A DNA stretch of 64,000 nucleotides from Streptomyces rapamycinicus NRRL 5491 (GTDB lineage Bacteria > Actinomycetota > Actinomycetes > Streptomycetales > Streptomycetaceae), in contig NZ_CP085193.1 of the NCBI RefSeq assembly GCF_024298965.1, positions 11,780,001 to 11,844,000 on the forward strand, written 5' to 3'. Position 1 is the first letter of the stretch; every line of letters begins with the position of its first letter. The notes under the pieces are model-generated. The model saw nothing but the letters and a program-made list of their open reading frames with translations, ran no database searches and had not been told where the DNA came from. A program made the translations under genes and the position numbers. Shown here piece after piece: positions 8,148 to 17,785 of the stretch.

Positions 8148-10697
8148 ATGAGCAGCGGTTTCATGGGTCCGGGGGACTTCGGTCCAGACCCGTTCGAGGA
8201 ATTCATGGCGCGATTCCTCGGCGGCGGACCGCGCCCCGGCCTCCGCCATATCGACATCGGCCGCCTGATGAGCGACCCCGCCCGGCAGCTCGTCGCCGAC
8301 GCGGCCACCTATGCCGCCGAGCACGGCAGCGCCGATCTGGACACCAAACATCTGCTGCGTGCCGCGCTGGCCGCCGAGCCGACCCGGGAGCTGCTGGCGG
8401 GGGCGGGCGCCGACACCGACGCGCTGGCCGCGGAGATCGACCGGATGAGCGGCGAGGGGCCGCGGCGCACCCAGCTGTCCGTCACCCCAGCGGTCAAGCG
8501 CGCCCTGCTGGACGCGCACGAACTGGCCCGTATGAACGGCGCCTCCTACATCGGCCCCGAGCATGTGCTCGGGGCGCTGGCCGCCAACCACGACTCCACG
8601 GCCGGCCGCATCCTCAACTCCCTGCCCTTCGACCCCGCGGCGGGCCGGGGCGGACCGCAGAGCGCACCGGGCCAGCCGCCGGTGAGCAGGGCGGCCGGGC
8701 AGCAGTCCGGCCGACGGCAGAACACGCCCACCCTCGACAAGTTCAGCCGCGATCTGACCGACCTCGCCCACGCGGGGCGGATCGACCCGGTCATCGGCCG
8801 CGAGCAGGAGATCGAGCAGACCGTCGAGGTGCTGTCCCGCAGGGGCAAGAACAACCCCGTACTGATCGGCGACGCCGGAGTCGGCAAGACCGCCATCGTC
8901 GAAGGGCTCGCCCAGCGCGTGGCCGAGGGAGACGTCCCCGACATCCTCCTGGGCCGCCGGGTGGTCGCCCTGGACATGTCCGCGGTCGTCGCCGGCACCC
9001 GCTACCGCGGCGACTTCGAGGAGCGGCTGAGCGGCATCATCGACGAGATCCGCACCCACTCCGAGGAGCTGATCGTCTTCATCGACGAGCTGCACACCGT
9101 GGTCGGCGCGGGCGCGAGCGGCGCCGAGGGCGGTTCCATGGACGCGGGCAACATGCTCAAGCCCGCCCTGGCCCGTGGCGAACTCCATGTCATCGGCGCC
9201 ACCACGCTGGAGGAGTACCGCCGCCACATCGAGAAGGACGCGGCGCTGGCCCGGCGCTTCCAGCCAGTCCTGGTCCCGGAGCCCTCCGCCGCCGACGCCG
9301 TGGAGATCCTGCGCGGTCTGCGCGACCGCTACGAGGCCCATCACCAGGTCCGCTTCACCGATGAGGCGCTGCTCGCCGCCGTGGAGCTGTCCGACCGCTA
9401 TCTCACCGACCGGTTCCTGCCCGACAAGGCCATCGACCTGGTGGACCAGGCCGGCGCCCGGGTGCGGCTGCGCTCGCGCACCAAGGGCACCGACACCCGA
9501 ATCCTGGAGCGCGAGGTCGAGCAGCTGACCCGGGACAAGGACCAGGCGGTGGCCGCGGAGGAGTACGAGCGGGCCACCGAACTGCGCGACCGCATAGCCG
9601 AGTTGAACCGCCGCATCGAGGCCGACGGCGGCACCGAACCCGACGACGGGCAGGGCCTCGAGGTCACCGCCGAGGACATCGCCGAGGTGGTCTCCCGCCA
9701 GACCGGGATCCCGGTCAGCAGCCTCACCCAGGAGGAGAAGCAGCGCCTGCTCGGCCTGGAGGAACACCTGTCCGAGCGGGTCATCGGGCAGGACGAGGCC
9801 GTCGGCGCCGTGGCCGAGGCGGTGCTGCGCTCCCGTGCCGGTCTTGCCGACCCCGGCCGTCCCATCGGCAGCTTCCTCTTCCTCGGTCCGACCGGCGTCG
9901 GCAAGACCGAACTCGCGCGGGCGCTGGCCGAGGCGTTGTTCGGCAGCGAGGACCTGATGGTCCGGCTGGACATGAGCGAGTACCAGGAGCGGCACACCGT
10001 CAGCCGGCTGGTCGGCGCGCCACCCGGATACGTCGGCCACGAGGAGGCCGGACAGCTCACCGAGGCGGTGCGCCGCCGCCCCTACGCGCTGCTCCTGTTC
10101 GACGAGATCGAGAAGGCGCATCCGGACGTGTTCAACACCCTGCTCCAGGTGCTCGACGACGGCCGGCTCACCGACGCCCACGGCCGTACGGTCGACTTCC
10201 GCAACACGGTCGTCGTGATGACCAGCAACCTCGGCTCCGAGGCCATCGGCGGGCGCGGCGCCCTCGGCTTCGGGACCGCGGACGCCGATACGGACGAGCA
10301 GGCCCGGCGCGAGCGCGTCCTGCGACCGCTGCGCGAGCACTTCCGCCCCGAGTTCCTCAACCGCGTCGACGAGATCGTGGTCTTCCGGCAGCTCACGGAC
10401 GAGCATCTGCGCCAGATCACCGATCTGCTGCTGGAGGAGACCCGCCGTCGGCTGCACGCCCAGAACGTCACCGTGGAGTTCGCCCCGGAGGCCGTCGACT
10501 GGATCGCGCGGCGCGGCCACGAACCCGCGTACGGTGCCCGGCCGCTGCGCCGCACCATCCAGCGGGAGGTGGACAACCGTCTGTCGCGACTGCTGCTGGA
10601 CGGCGAGATCTCGTCCGGCGACCGGGCCCGGGTGGAGGTCGCGGACGGACAGCTGGTGTTCCACACCGACACCGCCTCGAACGCCGGGCAACCGTGA
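8148..10697 (+). CDS. ClpC-type AAA+ unfoldase, Clp protease ATP-binding subunit
   Basis: 849 aa, ATG preceded by GGAACGGAAGG. Residues 1-45 are an unusual Gly/Pro/Phe-rich extension ([12 protein letters not shown]). The Clp N-domain covers about 46-165, followed by a linker. AAA-1 has GDAGVGKT near 242 and IVFIDELH near 308. A short UVR-like middle segment ([21 protein letters not shown] region, about 470-490) replaces the long ClpB coiled coil. AAA-2 has GPTGVGKT near 580, and a LGF loop near 704 suits ClpP docking. Together these make it ClpC-like rather than a ClpB disaggregase. Housekeeping ClpC usually lies elsewhere and lacks this extension, so this is probably a paralogue. No HspR or ClgR site was seen upstream. 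Confidence 0.85.
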   Translation: MSSGFMGPGDFGPDPFEEFMARFLGGGPRPGLRHIDIGRLMSDPARQLVADAATYAAEHGSADLDTKHLLRAALAAEPTRELLAGAGADTDALAAEIDRMSGEGPRRTQLSVTPAVKRALLDAHELARMNGASYIGPEHVLGALAANHDSTAGRILNSLPFDPAAGRGGPQSAPGQPPVSRAAGQQSGRRQNTPTLDKFSRDLTDLAHAGRIDPVIGREQEIEQTVEVLSRRGKNNPVLIGDAGVGKTAIVEGLAQRVAEGDVPDILLGRRVVALDMSAVVAGTRYRGDFEERLSGIIDEIRTHSEELIVFIDELHTVVGAGASGAEGGSMDAGNMLKPALARGELHVIGATTLEEYRRHIEKDAALARRFQPVLVPEPSAADAVEILRGLRDRYEAHHQVRFTDEALLAAVELSDRYLTDRFLPDKAIDLVDQAGARVRLRSRTKGTDTRILEREVEQLTRDKDQAVAAEEYERATELRDRIAELNRRIEADGGTEPDDGQGLEVTAEDIAEVVSRQTGIPVSSLTQEEKQRLLGLEEHLSERVIGQDEAVGAVAEAVLRSRAGLADPGRPIGSFLFLGPTGVGKTELARALAEALFGSEDLMVRLDMSEYQERHTVSRLVGAPPGYVGHEEAGQLTEAVRRRPYALLLFDEIEKAHPDVFNTLLQVLDDGRLTDAHGRTVDFRNTVVVMTSNLGSEAIGGRGALGFGTADADTDEQARRERVLRPLREHFRPEFLNRVDEIVVFRQLTDEHLRQITDLLLEETRRRLHAQNVTVEFAPEAVDWIARRGHEPAYGARPLRRTIQREVDNRLSRLLLDGEISSGDRARVEVADGQLVFHTDTASNAGQP

Positions 10698-10841
10698 CGC
10701 TCACGGTGTGCCGCGAACGCCCGGCGGTGCCCGGCCGCTCTTCCGCCGTATGGTGGGAAGAGTCCACCGGGGACGGCGCCTCGAACGGGGTGGCGGACCG
10801 GGGGAGCCGGCGCGCCGCAGGCGGAAAGGAGCGCATCGGAC

Positions 10842-11123
10842 ATGGACCAGCAGAACCCGCATCCTGACCGCACTCCCGGGCCTGCCGGATCTCCTGGGCC
10901 TCCCGGAGGCCCTTCGACTCCCGGATCTTCCGGACTCCGGCCGAGCGTGGGCGTGCCCCCGGGCGAGACCCCACCGGCCGAGGACGGCCTGTCGGAAGCG
11001 GGCCCCCGCGAGACGTACAACCCCACGAAGGGCTGGTCGAAGGGGCCCACGATCGTCATTTGGCTCTTTGTGGCGCTGTTCGCGACCTTCTGCATCGCGT
11101 TCGCGGTCGCCGTGCTGGGGTGA
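10842..11123 (+). CDS. DUF6480-type small membrane protein
   Basis: 93 aa, ATG with upstream GGAAAGGAG. The Pro/Gly/Thr-rich N-terminus (1-45) contains the family-like VPPGETPPAE segment. The C-terminus has one transmembrane helix (about 70-90, IVIWLFVALFATFCIAFAVAV). These proteins are widespread in Streptomyces and have no known function. The DUF6328-type gene follows 9 bp after its stop, so the two are probably co-transcribed. Confidence 0.75.
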   Translation: MDQQNPHPDRTPGPAGSPGPPGGPSTPGSSGLRPSVGVPPGETPPAEDGLSEAGPRETYNPTKGWSKGPTIVIWLFVALFATFCIAFAVAVLG

Positions 11124-11132
11124 CCTGAGCTG

Positions 11133-11648
11133 ATGCACGACGACCGCGACGCGCCCGGAAACCGTGGCCGTGAGGCTCGGTCCGGCCGTGTGGAGACTCG
11201 CGAGGAGCGGGCCGACCGCAAGTGGGCCGAGTTGCTCCAGGAGGTGAGGGTGACGCAGACGGGTGTGCAGATCCTGTTCGCGTTCCTGCTCACGGTCGCC
11301 TTCACCCCGCGCTTCCACGACCTGGGCCAGGTGGACCGGGCCATCTACGTCGTGACCGTCCTTCTGGGCGCGGCGGCCACCGGCGCGTTGATCGCACCCG
11401 TCTCCTTGCACCGGATCGTCACCGGCCGCCGGCTGAAGCCGGAAACGGTGGACTGGGCCTCCCGTTTCACCGTGGCCGGGCTGGTGCTTTTGCTGTGCAC
11501 GGTGGCGTCGGCGCTGCTGCTGATCCTGCGTGTCGTCGTGGTCGATGTCACCGCCTTCTGGCTGGCGGCCGCGGCCCTGCTCTGGTTCGTGATCTGCTGG
11601 TTCGTACCCGCGGCGTGGCTTTTCCACCGCTCGCGCAAGGAGCGCTGA
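11133..11648 (+). CDS. DUF6328-type four-helix membrane protein
   Basis: 171 aa. A charged N-terminus (1-40) precedes four transmembrane helices at about 45-65, 75-100, 110-135 and 140-162, with a basic tail HRSRKER. This matches the DUF6328 pattern (LLQEVRVTQTGVQILFAFLL at its first helix). Function unknown. The stop codon is part of a 10-bp tandem duplication ggagcgctga x2 (11639-11658), so the region just after the gene repeats its last codons. Confidence 0.75.
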   Translation: MHDDRDAPGNRGREARSGRVETREERADRKWAELLQEVRVTQTGVQILFAFLLTVAFTPRFHDLGQVDRAIYVVTVLLGAAATGALIAPVSLHRIVTGRRLKPETVDWASRFTVAGLVLLLCTVASALLLILRVVVVDVTAFWLAAAALLWFVICWFVPAAWLFHRSRKER

Positions 11649-11658
11649 GGAGCGCTGA
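11639..11658 (+). repeat. 10-bp tandem duplication covering a stop codon
   Basis: GGAGCGCTGA occurs twice without a gap. The first copy contains the DUF6328-type gene's TGA. This looks like a small replication-slippage product. Confidence 0.6.
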
Positions 11659-11701
11659 GGAGGCACGGTTTTCTCCGCAGGTGGAAGGGGACTCGTCCGC
11701 C

Positions 11702-13179
11702 ATGGATCACATGCAGGCTCCGATTCTGGCGGCCCTGGCTCGCTACCACGAGCGCGGGGCCCTCCCGTTCACTCCGCCCGGCACAAGCAGGGCAGGGGCG
11801 CCGACCCGGAGGTCGTCAAGGTTCTGGGGGACGAGGTGTTCCGCACCGACCTCCTCGCCTTCGGCGGCCTTGACGACCGGCTGGGGTCGGGCCGTGTGCT
11901 GGACCGCGCGGAGGAGTTGATGGCCGACGCGGTGCGCGCCGAGCACACCTTCTTCTCGACCTGCGGCAGCTCGCTCTCCGCCAAGGCCGCGATGCTGGCG
12001 GTGGCGGGCCCCCACGAGACCCTGCTGGTGGGCCGGGACGCGCACAAATCGGTGGTCTCCGGCCTGGTCATCTCCGGCGTCCGGCCGATCTGGGTGGAAC
12101 CCGAATGGGACGGTGCCCGCCATATCGCGCATCCGCCGTCGACCGCGTCGTTCGAGCGGGCATTCGATGAGCACCCGGAGGCCAGGGGAGCGCTGGTGAC
12201 CAGCCCCACTCCGTACGGATCCTGCGCCGACCTGGCGGGGATCGCCGAGGTCTGCCATCGGCGCGGCCGTCCGCTGATCGTCGACGAGGCCTGGGGAGCA
12301 CATCTGCCGTTCTGCTCCGAGCTGCCGAGCTGGGCCATGGACGCGGGTGCCGACGTCTGCGTGACCGGCATCCACAAGATGGGCAGCGGCCTGGAGCAGG
12401 GCTCGGTGTTCCATCTCCGGGGCGACCTGATCGAGCCGGCCGTCCTGAAGTCCCGCGCCGGTCTGCTCGGCACCACGAGTCCGTCCGTGCTCCTCTACGC
12501 GGGAATGGACGGGTGGCGCCGGCAGATGGTGCTGCACGGCGAGGAACCGCTCGGCGCGGCCCTGCGCCGGGCGCATGCGGTGCGCGACGAGATCGCGGCC
12601 GTAGACGGACTGCACGTGGACGGGCCCGCGGACTACGTGGGCCCCGGCCTGGGCAGTGACTTCGATCCGTTTCCGGTCGTCATCGACCTCACCGGTCTCG
12701 GGGTCAGTGGCTACCGCGCCGCCGACTGGCTCCGGGAACAGCACGACGTCAACGCCCATCTCGCCGACCACCGGCGGATCAGCACCCAGCTCACCCACGC
12801 CGACGACCCCTCGACGACCGGAGCGCTGCTGACGGCGCTGCGCGAGCCGGCCGCGCACGCGGAGGATCTGCGGCCCGCCCCCGAGGTGGCCGTGCCGACG
12901 CCGGACGAGCTGCGGATGGAACAGTCCTGCCTGCCGCGGGACGCCTACTTCGGCGCCACGGAGGATCTGCCCGTGGCCCGTGCGGCAGGCCGGGTGGCGG
13001 CCGAGATGATCACTCCCTACCCGCCGGGCATACCGGCCGTGCTGCCCGGCGAGGTACTGAAGCAGCCGGTCCTTGACTATCTGCGCTCCGGGCTGAAGGC
13101 CGGGATGAATCTCCCCGACGCGGCCGACCCCGGGCTGGACACCATCCGCGTCCTGGTCGAAGGGACCGGAGCCGACTGA
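11702..13179 (+). pseudogene. Orn/Lys/Arg decarboxylase-like PLP enzyme, interrupted by a 1-base deletion
   Basis: The reading starts at ATG 11702 with upstream GGTGGAAGGGG (MDHMQAPILAALARYHERG...). It runs to PPG near 11782, then leaves frame. Adding one C there restores PGHKQGRGADPEVVKVLGDEVF, and the conserved sequence then continues in the next frame to 13179. The product would be about 492 aa, a normal length for Streptomyces group III amino acid decarboxylases. The downstream frame keeps FFSTCGSSLS (PLP phosphate pocket), DEAWGAH (Asp for the PLP nitrogen) and GIHKMGSG (Schiff-base Lys). Because everything else is intact, this is a very recent mutation or a sequencing indel. An internal ATG at 11836 could only give a truncated protein. 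Confidence 0.85.
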
Positions 13180-13310
13180 GTCGTCGCATGCCGTGGCACG
13201 GTCCGGTGGCGTTGTCCGCGCCGCGATTGCGGAAGGTGGTGAGGGGCACCCGGCCCACGAAGGCGAAGCCGAAGCCCACCACGACAGAGGCGGACGGAGC
13301 ACAAGGAACG

Positions 13311-14324
13311 GTGAGCGACACGCACCCCGCGACGACGACCCGGCCGATGCCCCTGCCCACGGCGCGGGGAGAGGTGTCCGGCGCGCTCGTCGACGCCCTC
13401 GTACGCGAGCCCGGCGGGGCGACGCCGCCCGGCGGCCGGTCGCTCCGGGCGGCCGATCCGTACGGCGACGATCTGCAACTCGCGCTCTATGTGTGCTACG
13501 AACTCCACTACCAGGGCTTCTCCGGTGTGGACGACGCATGGGAGTGGGATATCGAGCTGCTCCGGACGCGGCAGACGCTGGAGCGGCGCTTCCTGGACGC
13601 GCTGCGCTCCGACGCCACCACGCACGACGACCCGGACGCCGCCGTGTCCGGGCTGCTGGTGGAGCCCACCGACGGGACGGGCGTGTCGCACTTCCTCCGG
13701 GACGAGGGCGAGCGGTGGCAGATGCGCGAGTACATCGCGCATCGGTCGCTCTACCAGCTCAAGGAGGCCGACCCGCATGTATGGGTGCTGCCACGGCTTC
13801 GGGGCCGGGCCAAGGCGGCGATGGCGGCCGTGGAGTACGACGAGTTCGGGGCCGGGCACGGGGACCGGGTGCACGCGGAGCTGTTCGCCGCTCTGATGGC
13901 CGACCTGGGCCTGGACCCGACGTACAACCACTATCTGGACGCCGCGTCGGCGCGGATGCTGGCGGTGGTCAACATGATGTCGCTGCTGGGACTGCACAGG
14001 GCGCTGCGCGGCGCCCTGGTGGGCCACTTCGCCACCGTCGAGATCACCTCCCCGCCCGCCTCCGACCGGCTGGCCCGGGCCCTGCGACGACTGGGCGCGG
14101 GCGAGGCGGCGGTGTTCTTCTACACCGAACACGTGGAGGCCGACGCCGTACACGAGCAGGTCGTACGCCATGAGGTGATCGACGACCTCCTGAAGCGCGA
14201 ACCCGGGCTCGCCGCGGACGTGGCGTTCGGCGTCGATGCCACCGTGTTCCTGGAGGACCGCTTCACCGATGAGGTCCTGGACACCTGGCGGAAGGGCCGG
14301 TCCTCACTCCGCGTCCCGCTGTGA
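13311..14324 (+). CDS. Iron-containing redox enzyme of the heme-oxygenase-like (HDO) superfamily
   Basis: 337 aa from GTG 13311, with ACAAGGA upstream; longer frame to 13188 lacks a good site. Residues 60-80 contain YELHYQGF, then [17 protein letters not shown] (about 183-200) and [13 protein letters not shown] (about 275-287). These supply the Glu/His set that binds two irons in HDO enzymes. Family members oxidise or fragment small amines, amino acids or fatty acids; the substrate here is unknown. Its 3' end overlaps the convergent exporter by 21 bp. Confidence 0.75.
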   Translation: MSDTHPATTTRPMPLPTARGEVSGALVDALVREPGGATPPGGRSLRAADPYGDDLQLALYVCYELHYQGFSGVDDAWEWDIELLRTRQTLERRFLDALRSDATTHDDPDAAVSGLLVEPTDGTGVSHFLRDEGERWQMREYIAHRSLYQLKEADPHVWVLPRLRGRAKAAMAAVEYDEFGAGHGDRVHAELFAALMADLGLDPTYNHYLDAASARMLAVVNMMSLLGLHRALRGALVGHFATVEITSPPASDRLARALRRLGAGEAAVFFYTEHVEADAVHEQVVRHEVIDDLLKREPGLAADVAFGVDATVFLEDRFTDEVLDTWRKGRSSLRVPL

Positions 14325-15845
14325 CCCCGGCTGCCCCGCCTCCTCGGACTCCGGCTCGGGTGCCACCACCGGTGAGGTGCGGCCCGGCAGTGCGAGCAGC
14401 GCCACGGCCGCGCCGGTCAGGGCGGCCGCCACGCCGACGCCCATCGTGACGGACTGGGCGTCGGTGAAGGCCGAGCGGGCCGCGTCGGCCAGTGCCGCGC
14501 CGTCCGCGCGGTCCCGGGCGTGCGACAGGGTGGCGCCGAGCGAGGACATCGCGTCCTCGGGCAGACCGTCCGGCAGCTTGCCCCGGTAGACGGTGGCGAG
14601 CAGGCCGCCCAGCCCGGCCACGCCCAGGGCGATGCCGAGTTGCTGATGGGTGTCGTTGAGCGCGGAGCCCATACCGGCCCGCTCGGGCGGCACCGCCCCC
14701 AGCACCGTGCTGGTCGCCGAGGGCCCCGCGATACCGGATCCGAGGCCCGCCAGCCCCAGCCCGATGGACACCGCCGCGGAGCCGCCGCTCTCGGAGAGCG
14801 AGGCCAGCACCGCGAATCCGGCCGCGGTGACGGTGAATCCGGTGACGATGCAGGCCCGCGCCCCGAGTCTGGCCGGGGCCCGGCCGCCCACCGCCGAGCC
14901 CGCGACGACCCCCGCGGCGAGCGGCACCGCGGCGAGCCCGGTCTCGAACGCGCTGTAGCCGAGCACCAGTTGCAGATACTGGCTCAGCACGAAGAGGGTG
15001 CTGCCCGTGGCGATCGTCATCACCGCCACCGCGAAACCCGCCCCGGCGAACCGCCGGTCGCGGTAGAGCCGCAGATCGACCATCGGCGTCGCGGAGCGCC
15101 GCTGCCGTACGCCGAAGCCGACCAGCGCCAGCACCGCCACCGCCGCCCCGGCCACCACCGCGGGCGCGGTGTACCCGTACGCCGGGGCCTCGATCAGGGC
15201 CCAGACCAGGCCGGTCATGCCCGCGGTGACCAGGACGGTGCCGTACGGATCCAGTCCCCGGCCGTCGGCCGCCCGGGTCTCGGGCACCAGCCGTACGACC
15301 CCGAACAGGGCCACCGTCACCACGGGGACGTTGATCAGGAAGACCGCCGCCCAGCTCCACGCGTCCACCAGGGCGCCCCCGAGCAGGGGCCCCGCCGCCA
15401 TGCCGACGGAGGCGACCGCGCTCCACAGCGCGAAGGCCCGCGGGCGCTCCCGCTCGGGGAAGACCACGACGAGTACCGCGAGCGTCGCGGGCATCACCAG
15501 CGCCGCGCCCACCCCCATGAGCGCCCGCGCCGCGATCAGCCACCACACCGACGGGGCCGCCGCGGCCAGCGCCGACGCCGCCCCGAAGACCAGCAGCCCC
15601 ACGACGAGGGCGCGCCGCCTGCCGTAGCGGTCGGAGAGCACCCCCGCGGTGATGAGGAGCCCGGCGAAGACCACGACATAGGCGTCGATCACCGCCTGGA
15701 GCTGGTCCGTCGAGGCGTCGAAGGCATCGCCGATGGCGGGCACCGCGACATGCAGGACGGTGTTGTCGACGACGATCACGAGCAGGGCGGCACACAGGGC
15801 CACCAGGATCGCCCACCGGCGCGGATGGCCTTCCTCGTCGCTCAT
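14304..15845 (-). CDS. MFS exporter, DHA2 family (14 TM)
   Basis: 513 aa, ATG. The N-terminus has TM1 with [14 protein letters not shown], the DHA2 equivalent of the LDxTIVNVALP motif, then [14 protein letters not shown] (motif A) at about 68-81 and [10 protein letters not shown] (motif C) near 148. Hydrophobicity fits 14 helices. A proton-driven exporter of drugs or metabolites. It diverges from a tetR gene across a perfect palindrome and is almost certainly that regulator's target. Its last 21 bp overlap the convergent HDO-type gene. Confidence 0.9.
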   Translation of the reverse strand: MSDEEGHPRRWAILVALCAALLVIVVDNTVLHVAVPAIGDAFDASTDQLQAVIDAYVVVFAGLLITAGVLSDRYGRRRALVVGLLVFGAASALAAAAPSVWWLIAARALMGVGAALVMPATLAVLVVVFPERERPRAFALWSAVASVGMAAGPLLGGALVDAWSWAAVFLINVPVVTVALFGVVRLVPETRAADGRGLDPYGTVLVTAGMTGLVWALIEAPAYGYTAPAVVAGAAVAVLALVGFGVRQRRSATPMVDLRLYRDRRFAGAGFAVAVMTIATGSTLFVLSQYLQLVLGYSAFETGLAAVPLAAGVVAGSAVGGRAPARLGARACIVTGFTVTAAGFAVLASLSESGGSAAVSIGLGLAGLGSGIAGPSATSTVLGAVPPERAGMGSALNDTHQQLGIALGVAGLGGLLATVYRGKLPDGLPEDAMSSLGATLSHARDRADGAALADAARSAFTDAQSVTMGVGVAAALTGAAVALLALPGRTSPVVAPEPESEEAGQPGSQRDAE

Positions 15846-15859
15846 GACTCTCCCTCGTT

Positions 15860-15896
15860 CTCCTACAGTGTTGGATTACCTCCAACACTGTAGGAG
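15860..15896. promoter_or_regulatory. Perfect 16-bp-arm palindromic TetR operator
   Basis: Arms 15860-15875 (core tcctacagtgttgga) and 15881-15896 are exact reverse complements around ttacc. The site lies between the exporter and tetR starts, 14 bp from the exporter ATG and 39 bp from the tetR GTG. That is the expected position for simultaneous repression of both genes. Confidence 0.8.
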
Positions 15897-15935
15897 CGGT
15901 GGAGCGGTGACCGCAAAGAGGTAGGCTGCGGGCTC

Positions 15936-16688
15936 GTGAGCACGAAGCCGGACGGGAACAGGGGAACGGACGCGGACCAGGGGAAGAAGGTGCTGGACAA
16001 CGCACCGGGAGCGGTGTGGTTCCGTACCGGGAAGACCGCCCGCCCACGGCCTCAGCTGTCACATGAGCGAATCGTCACCACCGCCGTCGAGCTGCTGGAC
16101 CGCGACGGTGTGCGGAAGCTGAGCATGCGCCGGCTCGCCGAGCGGCTCGGCGCCCACGCGACCAGCCTCTACTGGCACGTGGCCACCAAGGACGACGTCC
16201 TGGACCTCGCTCTCGACGCGGTCTTCGCCGGACTCGACCTCCCCGAGCTGCACAGCGCCTCATGGCAGGACGACGTCGAGGCGTTCATGACCGGCCTGCG
16301 CTCGGTCCTGCTGCGCCACCCATGGGCCGGCGCCCTGGCCAACTCCCGCCCCCTCATGGGACCCAACGCCCTGCGCTGCTCGGAGTTCGCCTACACCGCG
16401 CTCACCACCGGCGGCTTCGAAGGGGTCCACCTGTCGTCCGCCGCGGCCACCATCACCCACTATGTGATCGGCTCCGCCTCCTCCGAAGCCGTGTGGCGGC
16501 AGCGCTCCGACGAGGCGGCGACCCGCTCGGCCGTGGACGCCCACATCCGCGCCCACATCGACGAATACCCGACCCTCGCCGGCCACTTCCCGCTCCTGGA
16601 GGAGGACGACTGGGACTCCCACTTCCACCGCGGTATGCGCCTGCTGCTGGCCGGTCTGGCCTCCCCCGACGCTCGGGAGCGGTCATGA
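15936..16688 (+). CDS. TetR/AcrR family repressor
   Basis: 250 aa, GTG start. An N-terminal extension of about 40 residues precedes the helix-turn-helix (about 48-94; LSMRRLAERLGAHATSLYWHV is its recognition region, split across 65-86). The C-terminal ligand domain (100-245) resembles TetR_C_1. It likely binds the palindrome at 15860-15896 and represses the divergent exporter and itself. Its stop overlaps the start of the acyl-CoA dehydrogenase gene (ATGA), so the two are translationally coupled. Confidence 0.88.
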   Translation: MSTKPDGNRGTDADQGKKVLDNAPGAVWFRTGKTARPRPQLSHERIVTTAVELLDRDGVRKLSMRRLAERLGAHATSLYWHVATKDDVLDLALDAVFAGLDLPELHSASWQDDVEAFMTGLRSVLLRHPWAGALANSRPLMGPNALRCSEFAYTALTTGGFEGVHLSSAAATITHYVIGSASSEAVWRQRSDEAATRSAVDAHIRAHIDEYPTLAGHFPLLEEDDWDSHFHRGMRLLLAGLASPDARERS

Positions 16689-17737
16689 CCGCCTCGACCG
16701 CGACGCTGATCGGAGCGGCCCGGCGCCTCGCCCGCGAGGTGCTGGCACCCGGCGCCGAGGCCGCCGACCGCGAGGGCGTCTCCCCGGCCGTGATCGGCGA
16801 GGTCAAGAGGTCCGGGGTGCTCGGGGTGAGCGGCCCGGCGGCGTACGGCGGGGCGCAGGCGCCGGACGCGGTGGCCCGCGAGATCGCCGAAATCCTCGCC
16901 GGGGCGTGCTGCTCCACCTACTTCGTCCAGGCCCAGCACCACAGCCCGGTCAGGATGCTCGCCGCCGCCGGCTCCCCGGCGCGCGAACGGCTGCTGCGGC
17001 CGCTGTGCGACGGCACGCTGCTGTCCGGTATCGCCTTCTCCCATCTGCGGGCCTTCCCCCGCACGCCGGTGCGGGTCACCCGGGTCCCGGGCGGCCGGCG
17101 CTTCGACGGCCGGGTGCCGTGGTACACCGGCTGGGGCCTGAACGATGTGATGCTGCTCGCCGGGGTCACCGACGACGGCGAGGCGCTGTTCGCCGTCGCG
17201 GACGCCCGTGAGCAGCCCGGTCTGCGTCCCACACCGCGGCTCGAACTCGCCGCGCTGACCGGCACCCGCACGGTCGGCCTGGAGCTGGACGGCCTGCTGG
17301 TGCCCGAGGAGGCGGTGGTCTGGAGCCGCCCCTACGAGGAGTGGGCGGTCGCGGACCGGCCGAAGAACACCAACCCCAGCCCGGCCGTGTTCGGCGTGGC
17401 CGGCGCCGCCCTGGATCTGCTGGAGACCGCCGGGGACGCGGAGGCGAAGGAGACGGCGCAGGTGCTGGGCGAGCGGCTGCGCGAGGTGCGCCGGGAGGCG
17501 TACGCGCTGGTGGACGAGGTTCCCCCGGGCGAGCGCCTGGCGGACCGGCTCGTGGTGAAGACCCGGGCCTACGACGTGCTGCGCGCCGCCACCACCGCGG
17601 CGATCGTGGCGGGCGGCGGCCGGGCCTTCGGCCTCGGCAGCCCCGCCCAGCGGCTGGCCCGGGAGGGCCTGTTCCTGCTGGTGCAGGGCCAGACCACGGA
17701 CGTCCGCAGCGCCCATCTGCGGGCCCTGCGCGGCTGA
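16685..17737 (+). CDS. Acyl-CoA dehydrogenase family flavoprotein
   Basis: 350 aa, start coupled to the tetR stop. The N-terminal helical domain (1-115), central beta domain (SGIAFSHLRAFPRTPVRV, then VPWYTGWGLND near 143) and C-terminal helices (230-350, ending HLRAL) follow the ACAD/DszC-like monooxygenase fold. A catalytic Glu of true acyl-CoA dehydrogenases is not obvious, so a flavin-dependent oxidation or monooxygenation of a small molecule is possible. Co-expression with a drug-type TetR and exporter suggests modification of the same compound. Confidence 0.75.
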   Translation: MTASTATLIGAARRLAREVLAPGAEAADREGVSPAVIGEVKRSGVLGVSGPAAYGGAQAPDAVAREIAEILAGACCSTYFVQAQHHSPVRMLAAAGSPARERLLRPLCDGTLLSGIAFSHLRAFPRTPVRVTRVPGGRRFDGRVPWYTGWGLNDVMLLAGVTDDGEALFAVADAREQPGLRPTPRLELAALTGTRTVGLELDGLLVPEEAVVWSRPYEEWAVADRPKNTNPSPAVFGVAGAALDLLETAGDAEAKETAQVLGERLREVRREAYALVDEVPPGERLADRLVVKTRAYDVLRAATTAAIVAGGGRAFGLGSPAQRLAREGLFLLVQGQTTDVRSAHLRALRG

Positions 17738-17741
17738 CCGG

Positions 17742-17761
17742 CCCGCCTGTCCTTCGGCGGG
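17742..17761. terminator. Short hairpin after the acyl-CoA dehydrogenase gene
   Basis: CCCGCC (17742-17747) pairs with GGCGGG (17756-17761) around an 8-base loop, 4 bp after the stop and 24 bp before the convergent isomerase stop. Confidence 0.45.
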
Positions 17762-17785
17762 ACTCCTGCGCCCGGCCGCCGGGTC

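Noticed and set aside
8094-10691. An 865-codon minus-strand open frame opposite the ClpC-type gene
   Set aside because: Low-complexity shadow translation; the + strand encodes an unmistakable two-AAA ClpC protein.
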